The notes below the pieces were generated by a model that ran no database searches, was not told the DNA's origin, and saw only the letters and a program-made list of their open reading frames with translations. DNA of 64,000 bases from Proruminimicrobium sp963666965. GTDB lineage: Bacteria > Elusimicrobiota > Endomicrobiia > Endomicrobiales > Endomicrobiaceae. The translations under genes and the position numbers were made by a program. Location of the stretch: positions 806,001 through 870,000 of the forward strand of contig OY762939.1 of assembly GCA_963666965.1 (NCBI GenBank), written 5' to 3'. Shown one piece after another: positions 1-8,310 of the stretch (its first letter is position 1; the number at the start of each line of letters is the position of its first letter).

Positions 1-483
1 ATAATGGGTGTTTTTGCAGGTATGCTTCATTTATTTAACCACTCCATATTTAAAGCTCTTTTATTTGTAAATGCTTCCGCAATCGACAGCGAGCTTAAAA
101 CAAATGAAATAGATAAAATGGCAGGGTTATCATCGCAGATGCCGGTTACTTCAACGACTTCAATTATAGCTTTTTTATCTACGGCAGGAATTCCGCCGCT
201 TGCAGGATTTTGGAGCAAGCTGCTGATAATAATAGCTTTGTGGTTCTCAGGAAACAGAGAATTTGCGGTTGTTGCTATTCTTGCAAGCGTTTTGACGATA
301 ACATATTTTCTTATTATGCAGAAAAAAGTGTTTTTCGGGAAATTGAAAGAAAAATTTAATACAATAAAAGAAGCGCCTTTTGCAATAAGATTTGCTTCTT
401 TGTTTTTATGCGCAATTACTGTTTTGACGGGTTTGTTTTTTCCGTTAATTTTAAATTTTATGGGTTTTTTATTCAGTTTTTAG
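1..483 (+). CDS. Proton-translocating antiporter-like subunit of group 4 hydrogenase (3' part)
   Basis: The reading frame is open to the left window edge, so only the C-terminal ~160 residues are visible. It contains the H-x-x-x-H-x-x-x-K motif near the visible start (residues HLFNHSIFK) and 'GIPPLAGFWSK', both typical of the NuoN/NuoM/MrpD/MbhH family of ion-pumping membrane subunits, followed by about three hydrophobic helices. It lies 4 bp ahead of a NuoJ-like gene in a run ending in a [NiFe]-hydrogenase, so it is most likely the MbhH/HyfB-type ion-pumping subunit. Which ion (H+ or Na+) is moved cannot be read from the fragment. Confidence 0.85.
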   Translation: MMGVFAGMLHLFNHSIFKALLFVNASAIDSELKTNEIDKMAGLSSQMPVTSTTSIIAFLSTAGIPPLAGFWSKLLIIIALWFSGNREFAVVAILASVLTITYFLIMQKKVFFGKLKEKFNTIKEAPFAIRFASLFLCAITVLTGLFFPLILNFMGFLFSF

Positions 484-487
484 GGGT

Positions 488-1003
488 ATGATTTTGGAAA
501 ATTTATATATTCATATTTTTTTACTTCTTTTAGTTGTTATAACATCAGTATTTGCGGTGTCACATTTCCGTATAATACGAGGTGCTATTTTGCTCGGAGC
601 AGTAAGTTTTTTGATTTCAATAATTTTGTTTATGCTGAAAGCTCCTATAGCGGCGATGTTTGAACTGTCGGTTTGCGCAGGTCTTATAACAGTCATTTTT
701 ATAAGTGTTATAAGTATAACCAATCCCCCTTACATAGACCAGAGAAAACAAAATACTATATCAATGTGGAAAAAAATAATTGCGTTATTATCTATTATTT
801 TAGTATGCGGCATATGTATATATCTGCTTGACGAAAAAAATATAGCTTTTATTCCAGTCATGCAGAGCGCTTCTGTATCGGTCACCACGAAAGACAGCCT
901 TTGGAATATGAGACATGTCGATTTAATCGGCCAGGCTTTGATACTTTTGACCGGTATATTTGCAGTCGTTGTTTTATTCAAAAAAGGCAAGGATGAAAAA
1001 TAA
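488..1003 (+). CDS. NuoJ/MbhD-like membrane subunit of hydrogenase
   Basis: A 171-residue hydrophobic protein with about five predicted membrane helices. The segment around residues 56-80 (AAMFELSVCAGLITVIFIS) has the conserved pattern of NuoJ and of the related MbhD/MrpB-type subunits, in which a broken helix lines the ion path. It sits between an antiporter-like subunit and a NuoK-like gene, the usual order in complex I and Mbh hydrogenases. It probably links the antiporter module to the hydrogenase module. The subunit letter is uncertain because NuoJ, MbhD and MbhE are hard to separate by eye. Confidence 0.75.
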   Translation: MILENLYIHIFLLLLVVITSVFAVSHFRIIRGAILLGAVSFLISIILFMLKAPIAAMFELSVCAGLITVIFISVISITNPPYIDQRKQNTISMWKKIIALLSIILVCGICIYLLDEKNIAFIPVMQSASVSVTTKDSLWNMRHVDLIGQALILLTGIFAVVVLFKKGKDEK

Positions 1004-1005
1004 AA

Positions 1006-1326
1006 ATGAACGCTGAATCTCTTATATTATTTAAACTTTATATTATGGTTACGCCTCTTCTTTTTATAATAGGGCTTTTTGCAATTATGACTACAAAAAA
1101 TATCGTTGCAATAATAATAGGAATTGAAATAATGACAAAAGGCGTTACGCTTCTTCTTGCCACAAGCGGATATTTCAGTTCAAAACCTGAAATAACGCAG
1201 AATTTTATAATAGTTATGATAATAATAGAAGTTGTAATTCTTACAATAGCGGCGGGATTGATTATTAATATAGCTAAAAGATACGATTCTTTAAGCACTA
1301 AAAATATAAGGAATTTAAAGGGTTAA
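1006..1326 (+). CDS. NuoK/MnhC-like membrane subunit of hydrogenase
   Basis: A 106-residue protein with three predicted transmembrane helices. It has the NuoK/MrpC/MbhG pattern: a glutamate in the second helix (IIIGIEIMTKGVTLLL) and a second acidic helix (MIIIEVVILTIAAGL). These buried glutamates carry protons in complex I and its relatives. It starts 3 bp after the NuoJ-like gene and is followed 4 bp later by the next subunit, so translation is probably coupled. Confidence 0.85.
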   Translation: MNAESLILFKLYIMVTPLLFIIGLFAIMTTKNIVAIIIGIEIMTKGVTLLLATSGYFSSKPEITQNFIIVMIIIEVVILTIAAGLIINIAKRYDSLSTKNIRNLKG

Positions 1327-1329
1327 AAT

Positions 1330-1668
1330 ATGAAGGATATTTTTGTCACGCCTCCGGTTATAGTATTGTTTATTTCCGCGCTTGCGGTTTTATTTTATTG
1401 GATATTTTCGAAATTGTCTTTTAAAAGTACTAATAATTCAAAAGGCAAATATAAAGTTTATGCATGCGGAGAAGAGCCGTCTGATGAAAGAAAAAGGCCC
1501 AGTTATACGCGTTTTTTTCCTTTTGCTTTTTTCTTTACGATAATGCATGTTGTCGTTCTTCTTGTGGCGACGGTTCCGTTAAATATAAAAAGCAGCATTT
1601 GGTTTGTGCTTTTGTTTATAGTGATATCTTTTATAAGTATTCCGATTTTATTCAGGGAAGAAGATTAA
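1330..1668 (+). CDS. MbhI/NuoA-like small membrane subunit
   Basis: A 112-residue protein with one N-terminal and two C-terminal hydrophobic segments and the motif YACGEEP at about residues 44-50. That motif resembles the Y-E-C-G-x-E-P loop of NuoA, a cysteine-containing loop near the junction of membrane and peripheral arms. MbhI-type subunits have a similar length and position just before the small hydrogenase subunit, as here. The residues that follow NuoA's loop are not well conserved, so MbhI-like is preferred to true NuoA. Confidence 0.6.
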   Translation: MKDIFVTPPVIVLFISALAVLFYWIFSKLSFKSTNNSKGKYKVYACGEEPSDERKRPSYTRFFPFAFFFTIMHVVVLLVATVPLNIKSSIWFVLLFIVISFISIPILFREED

Positions 1669-2118
1669 ATGAAAATAGTAGACAGAGTAGTTAACTGGGC
1701 AAGATTGAAATCACCTTGGGTAATTCATTTTAATACCGGAGCATGCAACGCGTGCGACATTGAAATAGTCGCGTCGCTTACTCCGACTTATGATATTGAG
1801 CGATTCGGATCTCTTTTGAAAGGAACGCCGAGACATGCCGATGTTTTGCTGTGTTCGGGTCCTGTTACAAGACAGTTAAAAGACAGACTTGTAAGGATTT
1901 ACGAACAGATGCCGGAACCGAAATTTGTCGTTGCCGTAGGCACATGCGCATGTTCAGGCGGTGTTTTTAACGGCTGTTATAGCATGCTTTCGGGTATAGA
2001 TGAAGCGATTCCTGTTTCCATGTATATACCGGGATGTCCGGCAAGCCCGGATGCGATTATAGACGGAGTTGTGAAACTTCTAAAAGAATTTGAAGAAAGC
2101 ACAAAGGATAAAAAATAA
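1669..2118 (+). CDS. [NiFe]-hydrogenase group 4 small subunit (NuoB/MbhJ-like)
   Basis: A 149-residue electron-transfer subunit of the NuoB/EchC/MbhJ family, expected to hold one proximal [4Fe-4S] cluster. The ligand pattern is complete: C26 and C29 (ACNAC), C93 in GTCACSGG and C123 in PGCPASPD. There is no signal peptide, as expected for a cytoplasm-facing group 4 enzyme. It starts directly after the stop of the MbhI-like gene, and its own stop overlaps the start of the NuoC-like gene. Confidence 0.92.
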   Translation: MKIVDRVVNWARLKSPWVIHFNTGACNACDIEIVASLTPTYDIERFGSLLKGTPRHADVLLCSGPVTRQLKDRLVRIYEQMPEPKFVVAVGTCACSGGVFNGCYSMLSGIDEAIPVSMYIPGCPASPDAIIDGVVKLLKEFEESTKDKK

Positions 2119-2603
2119 TGCATGCAAGCGAAATAGAAATAGAATTAAAAGAAAAGTATTCTTCTTCAATACTCAGTCTTTCTGTTCAGAGAGAAAGAAG
2201 ACTATGGCTTGAAATTAAAGCTGAAGATTTTAGAAGTTGTTTTGAAAGACTTATAAAAGAAGACGGTTTTATTATATTGTGCACTATAACGGGACTTGAT
2301 ACAGGCGAAAAAATTCAGGTTATTTATCATATGTCCGATAAAGACGGCAAGATGCTTAATATAAAAATCTCGATTGACAGAAATAGTCCGGTCATAGGCA
2401 CAATAACGGATTTGTTTCCGGCAGCGGAATTATCTGAAAGAGAGCTTGAAGATTTGCTCGGCATAAAAGTTGAAGGTCTTGCGCCGGGAAGAAGATATCC
2501 TTTGCCTGACAACTGGCCGCAGGGGCAGTATCCTCAGAGAAAAGACTGGGACCCGTCGGTTTTAGATAAAAAAATAGAAAAATCCGGTGATAAAAATGAC
2601 TAA
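2118..2603 (+). CDS. NuoC/MbhK-like 30 kDa subunit
   Basis: A 161-residue soluble protein of the respiratory-chain 30 kDa family (NuoC/EchD/MbhK). The C-terminal third has the family pattern 'FPAAELSERELEDLLGI' followed by 'RYPLPDNWP', which corresponds to the E-R-E-x-x-D-x-x-G-I...L-P-D-x-W signature. It overlaps the small-subunit gene by one base and the large-subunit gene by 8 bp. Its role is structural, tying the small and large subunits together. Confidence 0.88.
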   Translation: MHASEIEIELKEKYSSSILSLSVQRERRLWLEIKAEDFRSCFERLIKEDGFIILCTITGLDTGEKIQVIYHMSDKDGKMLNIKISIDRNSPVIGTITDLFPAAELSERELEDLLGIKVEGLAPGRRYPLPDNWPQGQYPQRKDWDPSVLDKKIEKSGDKND

Positions 2604-3816
2604 AAGAATCGTAATACCAGTAGGCCCTCAGCATCCGGCTCTTAAAGAACCGGCAAGTTTCGACGTAACTTTGCAGGGTGAAAGAGTCGCCGATATTCTT
2701 GTTAAAGTTGGATATAACCACAGAGGAATAGAGAAAGGATGCGAAGGAAGACCGTATCTGCACTGCGTTTATCTTTTGGAGCGCGTTTGCGGAATATGTT
2801 CACATTCTCATTCAACATGTTTTATACAGGCTGTAGAAGAAGTTGCAAATGTTAAAATTCCGGAAAGAGCAGCGTATATAAGATCCATTTTCGGAGAACT
2901 TGAAAGAATACACAGCCATCTTTTGTGGCTCGGCGTGGCGGCTCATGAAATAGGTTTTGATACGCTTCTTATGTATTCCTGGAGAGACAGGGAAATTGTT
3001 ATGGATCTGCTTGCTTTGCTTGCCGGCAACAGAGTCAATTACGCAGTAAATGTTATAGGCGGCGTAAGAAAAGATATTACGGAAGAAGAAAAAGAACAAA
3101 TTTTAAAAGCGGTAGATATTCTTGAAGAAAGAACAAAATATTATATACAGGTTGCAACGGAAGAAGTTTCTTTTATACAGAGACTTTCCAAAGTCGGATA
3201 TATATCTTATGAAGACGCATTGAGACTCGGCGCGGTAGGTCCTACCGGCAGAGCTTCAGGCATAAAAAGAGACGTAAGGAAAGATGACCCTTATGCAGCT
3301 TATGAGGAAGTAGAATTTAATGTTATAACGGACGATCACTGCGACGTTTACGGCAGAGCTGTCGTAAGAGTAAAAGAACTTATGGAAGCGTATTCGATAA
3401 TCAGACAGCTTATAAAAAAACTGCCTCAGACTGCTCTGGCTGTCAATGTCCCGAAAAATATTCCGGCAGGCGAAGCCGTTGCGAGATACGAAGCTCCAAG
3501 AGGCGAAGATATTCATTATTTGAAGTCAAACGGTACAGATAAACCGGACAGAGTAAAATTAAGAGCTCCCACTCTTGCAAATGTCCAGTCCGTCGCCAAA
3601 ATGCTTGAAAACGGAAATTTTGCCGATGTTCCTATAGTTATAGCCGCAATAGATCCCTGTTTTTCGTGCACGGACAGAATGATAGTGGCTACAAACGATT
3701 TATTTTCTGCAAAAGAAAACAGAATGACATGGAAACAGTTGAGAGAATTTTCTATAGACTGGTACAAGAAAAACAAAGGCGTAGATTTTTCAAAAATAAA
3801 AAAATTGGGTAAATAA
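2596..3816 (+). CDS. [NiFe]-hydrogenase group 4 large subunit
   Basis: This is the catalytic subunit that reduces protons or oxidises H2. Unlike NuoD, both NiFe ligand pairs are present: C65/C68 in RVCGICSHSHS and C355/C358 in DPCFSCTDR. The ATG at 2596 is preferred to a GTG at 2587 because it gives the usual N-terminus and a tight overlap with the NuoC-like gene. About 45 residues follow the DPCxxCTDR motif, so a C-terminal extension may be removed by a maturation endopeptidase. No such endopeptidase or hyp gene lies in this window. Probable role: ferredoxin-linked H2 evolution coupled to ion pumping. Confidence 0.93.
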   Translation: MTKRIVIPVGPQHPALKEPASFDVTLQGERVADILVKVGYNHRGIEKGCEGRPYLHCVYLLERVCGICSHSHSTCFIQAVEEVANVKIPERAAYIRSIFGELERIHSHLLWLGVAAHEIGFDTLLMYSWRDREIVMDLLALLAGNRVNYAVNVIGGVRKDITEEEKEQILKAVDILEERTKYYIQVATEEVSFIQRLSKVGYISYEDALRLGAVGPTGRASGIKRDVRKDDPYAAYEEVEFNVITDDHCDVYGRAVVRVKELMEAYSIIRQLIKKLPQTALAVNVPKNIPAGEAVARYEAPRGEDIHYLKSNGTDKPDRVKLRAPTLANVQSVAKMLENGNFADVPIVIAAIDPCFSCTDRMIVATNDLFSAKENRMTWKQLREFSIDWYKKNKGVDFSKIKKLGK

Positions 3817-4749
3817 ATGACAGCTGCTTTGATCAATGTTTTGATTTTTCCGGGATTGTTGTTTTTGTTCGTTTTATCTCTCATAGGAGAATATTACGAC
3901 AGAAAATTATATGCAAGAATGCAGAACAGAATGGGGCCTCCGTGGTTTCAGCCTGTTGCAGATTTTATAAAACTTCTCTCGAAAGAACTTATAATTCCGG
4001 CAAATGCGGATGCGAGAATATTTAAAGTTCTTCCTCTTGTGGCTTGTATTTCTACGATTGTCGCATATCTTTATATACCGTTATTTTCAAATAATTCTTT
4101 GCTGCCTTTTAACGGCGATATAATATTCGTTTTATATATGCTGACTCTTCCTACTTTATCTTATGCTCTTGCAGGATGGTATTCAAGGTCTCCGTATTCT
4201 CTGGTTGGAACAATGAGAGTATTGACGCAGCTTTTTGCATATGAAGTTCCGTTATTTATGGCGGTTCTTGCTCCTGCGATTCTTGCAAGTTCATGGTCGT
4301 TTCAGGAAGTTATAAATTTTTACGGAAATTCTTGGCTGTGGCTTGTAAATATTCCGGCCTTTGCAGTTGCTATAGTTACTCTGCAGGGTAAACTTGAAAA
4401 AGTTCCTTTTGATATACCGGAAGCTGAAACTGAAATTGTTGCCGGTGTTTTTACAGAATATACAGGTCCTTTATACGCATATTTCAGGCTTGCCATGAAT
4501 ATGCAGACTATAGCCGGAGCTTCATTAGTTGCCGCAGTATTTTTTCCGTTTGGATTCGGAAGCTGTATTTTATTAAATTTTGTCATTTATCTGTTTAAAA
4601 TTGCGTTTATTATATTTTTGCTTGCTCTTATGAGAACTCTTTTTGCAAGACTGAGAATAGACCAGATGCTTGTATTCTGCTGGAAATATCTGGCGCCAGT
4701 AGCGCTTCTTCAGATAACAATAAATATTATTATAAAGGCTTGGTTCTGA
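3817..4749 (+). CDS. NuoH/EchB-like membrane anchor subunit
   Basis: A 310-residue polytopic protein of the respiratory-chain subunit 1 family (NuoH/EchB/MbhM), with about eight helices. Family landmarks are 'RMQNRMGPPWFQP' (residues 29-41, G-P-x-x-x-x-P loop) and 'PFDIPEAETEIVAG' near residues 197-210, the acidic loop that contacts the peripheral arm. It starts immediately after the large-subunit stop, and the ferredoxin-like gene begins one base after its end. It joins the hydrogenase module to the ion-translocating module. Confidence 0.93.
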   Translation: MTAALINVLIFPGLLFLFVLSLIGEYYDRKLYARMQNRMGPPWFQPVADFIKLLSKELIIPANADARIFKVLPLVACISTIVAYLYIPLFSNNSLLPFNGDIIFVLYMLTLPTLSYALAGWYSRSPYSLVGTMRVLTQLFAYEVPLFMAVLAPAILASSWSFQEVINFYGNSWLWLVNIPAFAVAIVTLQGKLEKVPFDIPEAETEIVAGVFTEYTGPLYAYFRLAMNMQTIAGASLVAAVFFPFGFGSCILLNFVIYLFKIAFIIFLLALMRTLFARLRIDQMLVFCWKYLAPVALLQITINIIIKAWF

Positions 4750-4750
4750 T

Positions 4751-5101
4751 ATGAGCAAAAAATTAGGAAAGGTATTCGTTGAGGCGGTAACGTCTCTTTT
4801 TAAAAAACCGGCAACAAGCGGTTATCCTTTTGAAAAAAGGGAAATACATAAAAGTTATAACGGAAAAATAGCTTTTGAGCAGCCTAAATGCATAGGATGC
4901 CAGATATGCGTGAAAAATTGTCCGGCAAAAGCGCTTATTGTCGCAAAAGTTCAGGATAAGGTTTTTGAAATGACGATATCTCTTGCAAAATGCATATTTT
5001 GCGGACAATGTGTCGTTTCGTGTCCTAAAAAAGCGCTTTCAACAACGTCTGATTTTGAGCTGGCCCAGTCGGATAAAAATAAACTTACCGTAAAACTCTG
5101 A
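4751..5101 (+). CDS. NuoI/EchF-like 2[4Fe-4S] ferredoxin subunit
   Basis: A 116-residue polyferredoxin subunit with two classic [4Fe-4S] motifs, CIGCQICVKNCP at about residues 38-49 and CIFCGQCVVSCP at about 77-88. It would pass electrons from soluble ferredoxin to the small-subunit cluster. It is the last gene of the hydrogenase operon; the next gene, hpt, has its own promoter 45 bp downstream. The length matches MbhN/EchF rather than the longer NuoI. Confidence 0.9.
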   Translation: MSKKLGKVFVEAVTSLFKKPATSGYPFEKREIHKSYNGKIAFEQPKCIGCQICVKNCPAKALIVAKVQDKVFEMTISLAKCIFCGQCVVSCPKKALSTTSDFELAQSDKNKLTVKL

Positions 5102-5145
5102 CAAAAAATCTGAATTTTTATCGAAATTACCGCTACAAATTTATC

Positions 5146-5174
5146 TTGATTTATGATGAATTTTTCGTTATAAT
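5146..5174 (+). promoter_or_regulatory. Sigma70-type promoter of the hpt-ftsH operon
   Basis: TTGATT at 5146-5151 and TATAAT at 5169-5174 are separated by 17 bp, a near-consensus housekeeping promoter. The predicted transcription start, about 7 bases after the -10 box, falls near 5181, only ~6 bases before the hpt ATG at 5187. That ATG has no Shine-Dalgarno sequence. Confidence 0.75.
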
Positions 5175-5186
5175 CTAGCATAAAAG

Positions 5187-5714
5187 ATGAAATTGAAAAA
5201 AACAAAAATAAAAGTAATGTTTTCCCGCGGGCAAATACATAAAAAAGTGTGCGAGCTTGCAGAAAGAATCAATGCTGATTACAGCAAAAAAGATCTGATT
5301 GTTTTGTCTGTTCTGTCCGGGAGCGTTGTTTTTTGCAGCGACATAATACGAAAACTTGACGTTAATTTTAAACTCGATTTTATCAAAGTCTCGTCTTATG
5401 AAGGCGAAAAGTCTGCAAATAAAATCAAATTGCAGTTTCCTTTAAATTGTGATGTTTCAAATAAAGATGTTCTTGTTATAGAAGATATATACGATACCGG
5501 CAGAACTCTTGAGTATCTTAAAAAAATGCTTAAAGAACAAAATGCAAAGAGCGTTTCGTTTTGTGTTCTAGTCGATAAAAAAGTAAAAAAATACGGTAAG
5601 GTCAAAATAAAATATTGCGGATTTGGAGTTGATAATCGGTTTATAGTAGGATACGGACTTGATTTTAATGAAAAATTCAGAGGATTGCCTTACATCGGTG
5701 TTTTGGGAGATTGA
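5187..5714 (+). CDS. hpt: Hypoxanthine phosphoribosyltransferase
   Basis: A 175-residue purine salvage enzyme that makes IMP or GMP from hypoxanthine or guanine and PRPP. The PRPP-binding loop is VLVIEDIYDTGRTL (about residues 91-104), and the C-terminal 'VVGYGLDY..YR.LPYIGVL' signature of bacterial Hpt is seen as IVGYGLDFNEKFRGLPYIG. The start at 5187 aligns the N-terminus with known Hpt proteins. It lies 3 bp upstream of ftsH, a linkage common in bacteria. The absence of a ribosome binding site and the nearby -10 box suggest a near-leaderless message. Confidence 0.92.
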   Translation: MKLKKTKIKVMFSRGQIHKKVCELAERINADYSKKDLIVLSVLSGSVVFCSDIIRKLDVNFKLDFIKVSSYEGEKSANKIKLQFPLNCDVSNKDVLVIEDIYDTGRTLEYLKKMLKEQNAKSVSFCVLVDKKVKKYGKVKIKYCGFGVDNRFIVGYGLDFNEKFRGLPYIGVLGD

Positions 5715-5717
5715 TTT

Positions 5718-7733
5718 ATGAAAAAACAAAATTCATGGGGCTTTGCTTTCTGGATAGTCCTTTTTGTAATACTTCTTGTATTTATGCAGTCGTCAAGAAA
5801 AGGCGGCAATAAAGAAGATATTCCTTATTCGGCGTTTAAACAGAGCGTCAAAGAAGGCAAAATATCAACTGTGGTTGTTTCGCCGGATCAGATTGAAGGT
5901 GAGTTTGTTTCAGCCGACGGCAAACCTAAAAAATTTAAAACAATTCCTTTAAATGACCCTAAACTCGTTGAGGATATGGAAACTGCGAAAGTTTCAAAAT
6001 TCGCGGGAAAAGCCCAAAACGGATGGCTTGGCCCTATTCTTATGAGCTGGGGACCTATAATACTTTTGATTCTTTTCTGGCTTTGGATGATTCGTGGCAT
6101 GAACGGAGCCGGCAAACAGGCGATGTCTTTCGGAAAGAGCAAAGCAAAACTTGCCGATAACGAAAAAACTAAAAAAACTTTTAACGATGTTGCAGGCTGC
6201 GGCGAAGCAAAAGAAGAGCTGCAGGAGATAGTGGAATTTTTGAAGAACCCGGCTAAATTTCAAAAACTCGGCGGTAAAATACCGAAAGGCGTTTTGCTTT
6301 TCGGAGCGCCCGGAACAGGCAAGACTCTTCTTGCTAAAGCAGTTGCCGGAGAAGCGGGAGTTCCTTTTTTCTCTTCAAGCGGTTCTGAATTTGTGGAAAT
6401 GTTTGTCGGAGTCGGCGCGTCAAGAGTAAGAGATCTTTTTGACCAGGGCAGAAAAAACGCCCCTTGTCTTCTTTTTGTCGATGAAATAGATGCAGTTGGC
6501 AGACATAGAGGAGCAGGGCTCGGCGGAGGCCACGATGAAAGAGAACAGACTTTAAACCAGCTTCTTGTCGAGATGGACGGTTTTGACACAAAAGAAGGCG
6601 TTATTATAATAGCGGCTACAAACAGACCTGATGTCCTTGATCCTGCTCTTTTAAGACCCGGCAGATTTGACAGACAGGTTGTTGTGCCAAGCCCTGATTT
6701 AAACGACAGAGAAGAAATTTTAAAAGTGCATGTAAGAAATATAAAAGTTGCAAAAGAAGTTGATTTGAAAGTTATAGCAAGAAGAACTCCCGGCTTTGTA
6801 GGAGCTGATCTTGCAAACCTTACAAATGAAGCGGCGCTTCTTGCGGCAAGGAAAGATTTGTCAGAAGTCGGAATGAAAAATTTTGAAGAGGCCATTGACA
6901 GGATTATTGCCGGCCCTCAGAGAAAGTCAAGAATTATTTCCGATAAAGAAAAAAGTATTATAGCTTATCACGAAGCCGGACATACGGTTGTCGCAAAAGT
7001 TATTCCGGGCATGGATCCCGTGCATAAAGTATCTATAGTCCCAAGAGGCCCGGCATTGGGTTATACTTTACAGCTTCCTCTTGAAGATAAATTCTTAACT
7101 TCAAAAAGCGAAATTAACGGGAGATTGTCGATACTTTTGGGCGGAAGAGTTGCCGAAGAACTTGTTTTCGGAGAAATAACCACAGGCGCCCAGAATGATA
7201 TTTTAAGAGCGACTGAAATAGCCACAAAAATGGTTACGGAATTCGGTATGAGCGAAAAAGTCGGAACGCTTGCATTGGGAACCGAGAACGAAGAAATATT
7301 TTTGGGAAGAGATATTTCCAGAAATAAAAAACATTCCGATAAAACGGCTGAAATAATAGATGAAGAAATAAAAAATATAATAACAGCCGCAAAAGAAAAA
7401 GCCGAAAAGATTCTTAAAGACAACATGGATAAACTAAAATATATGGTTGAGATGCTTATAGAAAGAGAAAATCTTACAGGCGAAGAAGTTGACATGATAA
7501 TGAAAGGCGATAAACTTTCTACTTTAAATACCGCGTCCGATAAGACCGAACCGGTGCAGGAAGAAGAAGTTATAAAACCTGCCGAAGAAAAAAACGTTAA
7601 AGAACAACAGATAAAAGAGGACTCCGAGCCTGTTATCGAAGAGCCAAAGATTGAGAAAAAATCAAGAAAAAATAAAGAGCAGGCAGGACAAAACGAATTA
7701 TTTGACAAAATAGGTAAAAATGAAGAAAAATAA
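5718..7733 (+). CDS. ftsH: ATP-dependent zinc metalloprotease FtsH
   Basis: A 671-residue membrane-anchored AAA+ protease that degrades misfolded membrane proteins and selected regulators. Visible parts are a transmembrane helix at about 7-24, a periplasmic segment, a second helix at about 106-126, Walker A GAPGTGKT (about 196-203), Walker B LLFVDEID, the SRH arginines (RPGRFDRQ) and the zinc site H418-E-A-G-H422. The last ~75 residues are a charged Glu/Lys-rich tail, longer than in E. coli FtsH and probably disordered. It sits between hpt and folE and overlaps folE by 14 bp. Confidence 0.97.
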   Translation: MKKQNSWGFAFWIVLFVILLVFMQSSRKGGNKEDIPYSAFKQSVKEGKISTVVVSPDQIEGEFVSADGKPKKFKTIPLNDPKLVEDMETAKVSKFAGKAQNGWLGPILMSWGPIILLILFWLWMIRGMNGAGKQAMSFGKSKAKLADNEKTKKTFNDVAGCGEAKEELQEIVEFLKNPAKFQKLGGKIPKGVLLFGAPGTGKTLLAKAVAGEAGVPFFSSSGSEFVEMFVGVGASRVRDLFDQGRKNAPCLLFVDEIDAVGRHRGAGLGGGHDEREQTLNQLLVEMDGFDTKEGVIIIAATNRPDVLDPALLRPGRFDRQVVVPSPDLNDREEILKVHVRNIKVAKEVDLKVIARRTPGFVGADLANLTNEAALLAARKDLSEVGMKNFEEAIDRIIAGPQRKSRIISDKEKSIIAYHEAGHTVVAKVIPGMDPVHKVSIVPRGPALGYTLQLPLEDKFLTSKSEINGRLSILLGGRVAEELVFGEITTGAQNDILRATEIATKMVTEFGMSEKVGTLALGTENEEIFLGRDISRNKKHSDKTAEIIDEEIKNIITAAKEKAEKILKDNMDKLKYMVEMLIERENLTGEEVDMIMKGDKLSTLNTASDKTEPVQEEEVIKPAEEKNVKEQQIKEDSEPVIEEPKIEKKSRKNKEQAGQNELFDKIGKNEEK

Positions 7734-8292
7734 ATTTGATTTTGAAAAGATTTCCAAAGCTGTCAGAATGATGATAGAGGCCTTCGGAGAAGATGCCGAA
7801 AGAGAGGGCCTCAAAAGAACTCCGGAACGGGTTGCTGAGTTCTATCAAGAAATGCTTTCCGGTTATGACGTTGACGTAAAAAATTTGATTCCCGTCCACT
7901 ATGAAACTGAAGAACATGAAGAAATAGTCATAGTAAAAGATATTCCGATATATTCGATATGCGAACATCATCTGCTCCCTTTTTACGGCAAAATACATAT
8001 AGCGTATCTTCCTAAAAAAGACAGGATCGTCGGCGTATCAAAACTTGTAAGAGTTGTTGAAGCTTTTTCACACAGGCTTCAGCTTCAGGAAAGATTGTCA
8101 AAACAGATAGTTGATACGATAATGCAGGTTGCAGAGCCGAACGGCGCGATGGTTGTTATTGAGGCTGAGCATCTGTGCATGACGATGAGAGGCGTTAAAA
8201 AACCGGGCTCAAAAATGGTAACTTCGGCAATAAGAGGAATTTTTCTTAAAGACGCAAGAACAAGAGCCGAAGCGTTATCTCTTCTTAAATAA
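7720..8292 (+). CDS. folE: GTP cyclohydrolase I
   Basis: A 190-residue type I enzyme that turns GTP into dihydroneopterin triphosphate, the first step of folate synthesis. Zinc and catalytic motifs are intact: SICEHHLLPF (about 85-94) with the zinc cysteine and catalytic histidine, and 'EHLCMTMRGV' near 149-158 with the second zinc cysteine. The start lies inside the end of ftsH (14 bp overlap), so translation is coupled. The next gene is folP, which keeps two folate steps together; folB and folK are not visible here. Confidence 0.95.
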   Translation: MKKNKFDFEKISKAVRMMIEAFGEDAEREGLKRTPERVAEFYQEMLSGYDVDVKNLIPVHYETEEHEEIVIVKDIPIYSICEHHLLPFYGKIHIAYLPKKDRIVGVSKLVRVVEAFSHRLQLQERLSKQIVDTIMQVAEPNGAMVVIEAEHLCMTMRGVKKPGSKMVTSAIRGIFLKDARTRAEALSLLK

Positions 8293-8310
8293 GAATTTTA
8301 AGGAGTATTA

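Noticed and set aside
1..5101. Reading the first operon as respiratory complex I (Nuo)
   Set aside because: The large subunit keeps both NiFe CxxC pairs, which NuoD lacks, and no NuoEFG genes are seen.
6260..6895. A 211-codon minus-strand frame inside ftsH
   Set aside because: It is an antisense shadow of a strongly conserved AAA+ domain; its Ser/Pro-rich translation reflects ftsH codon pattern.
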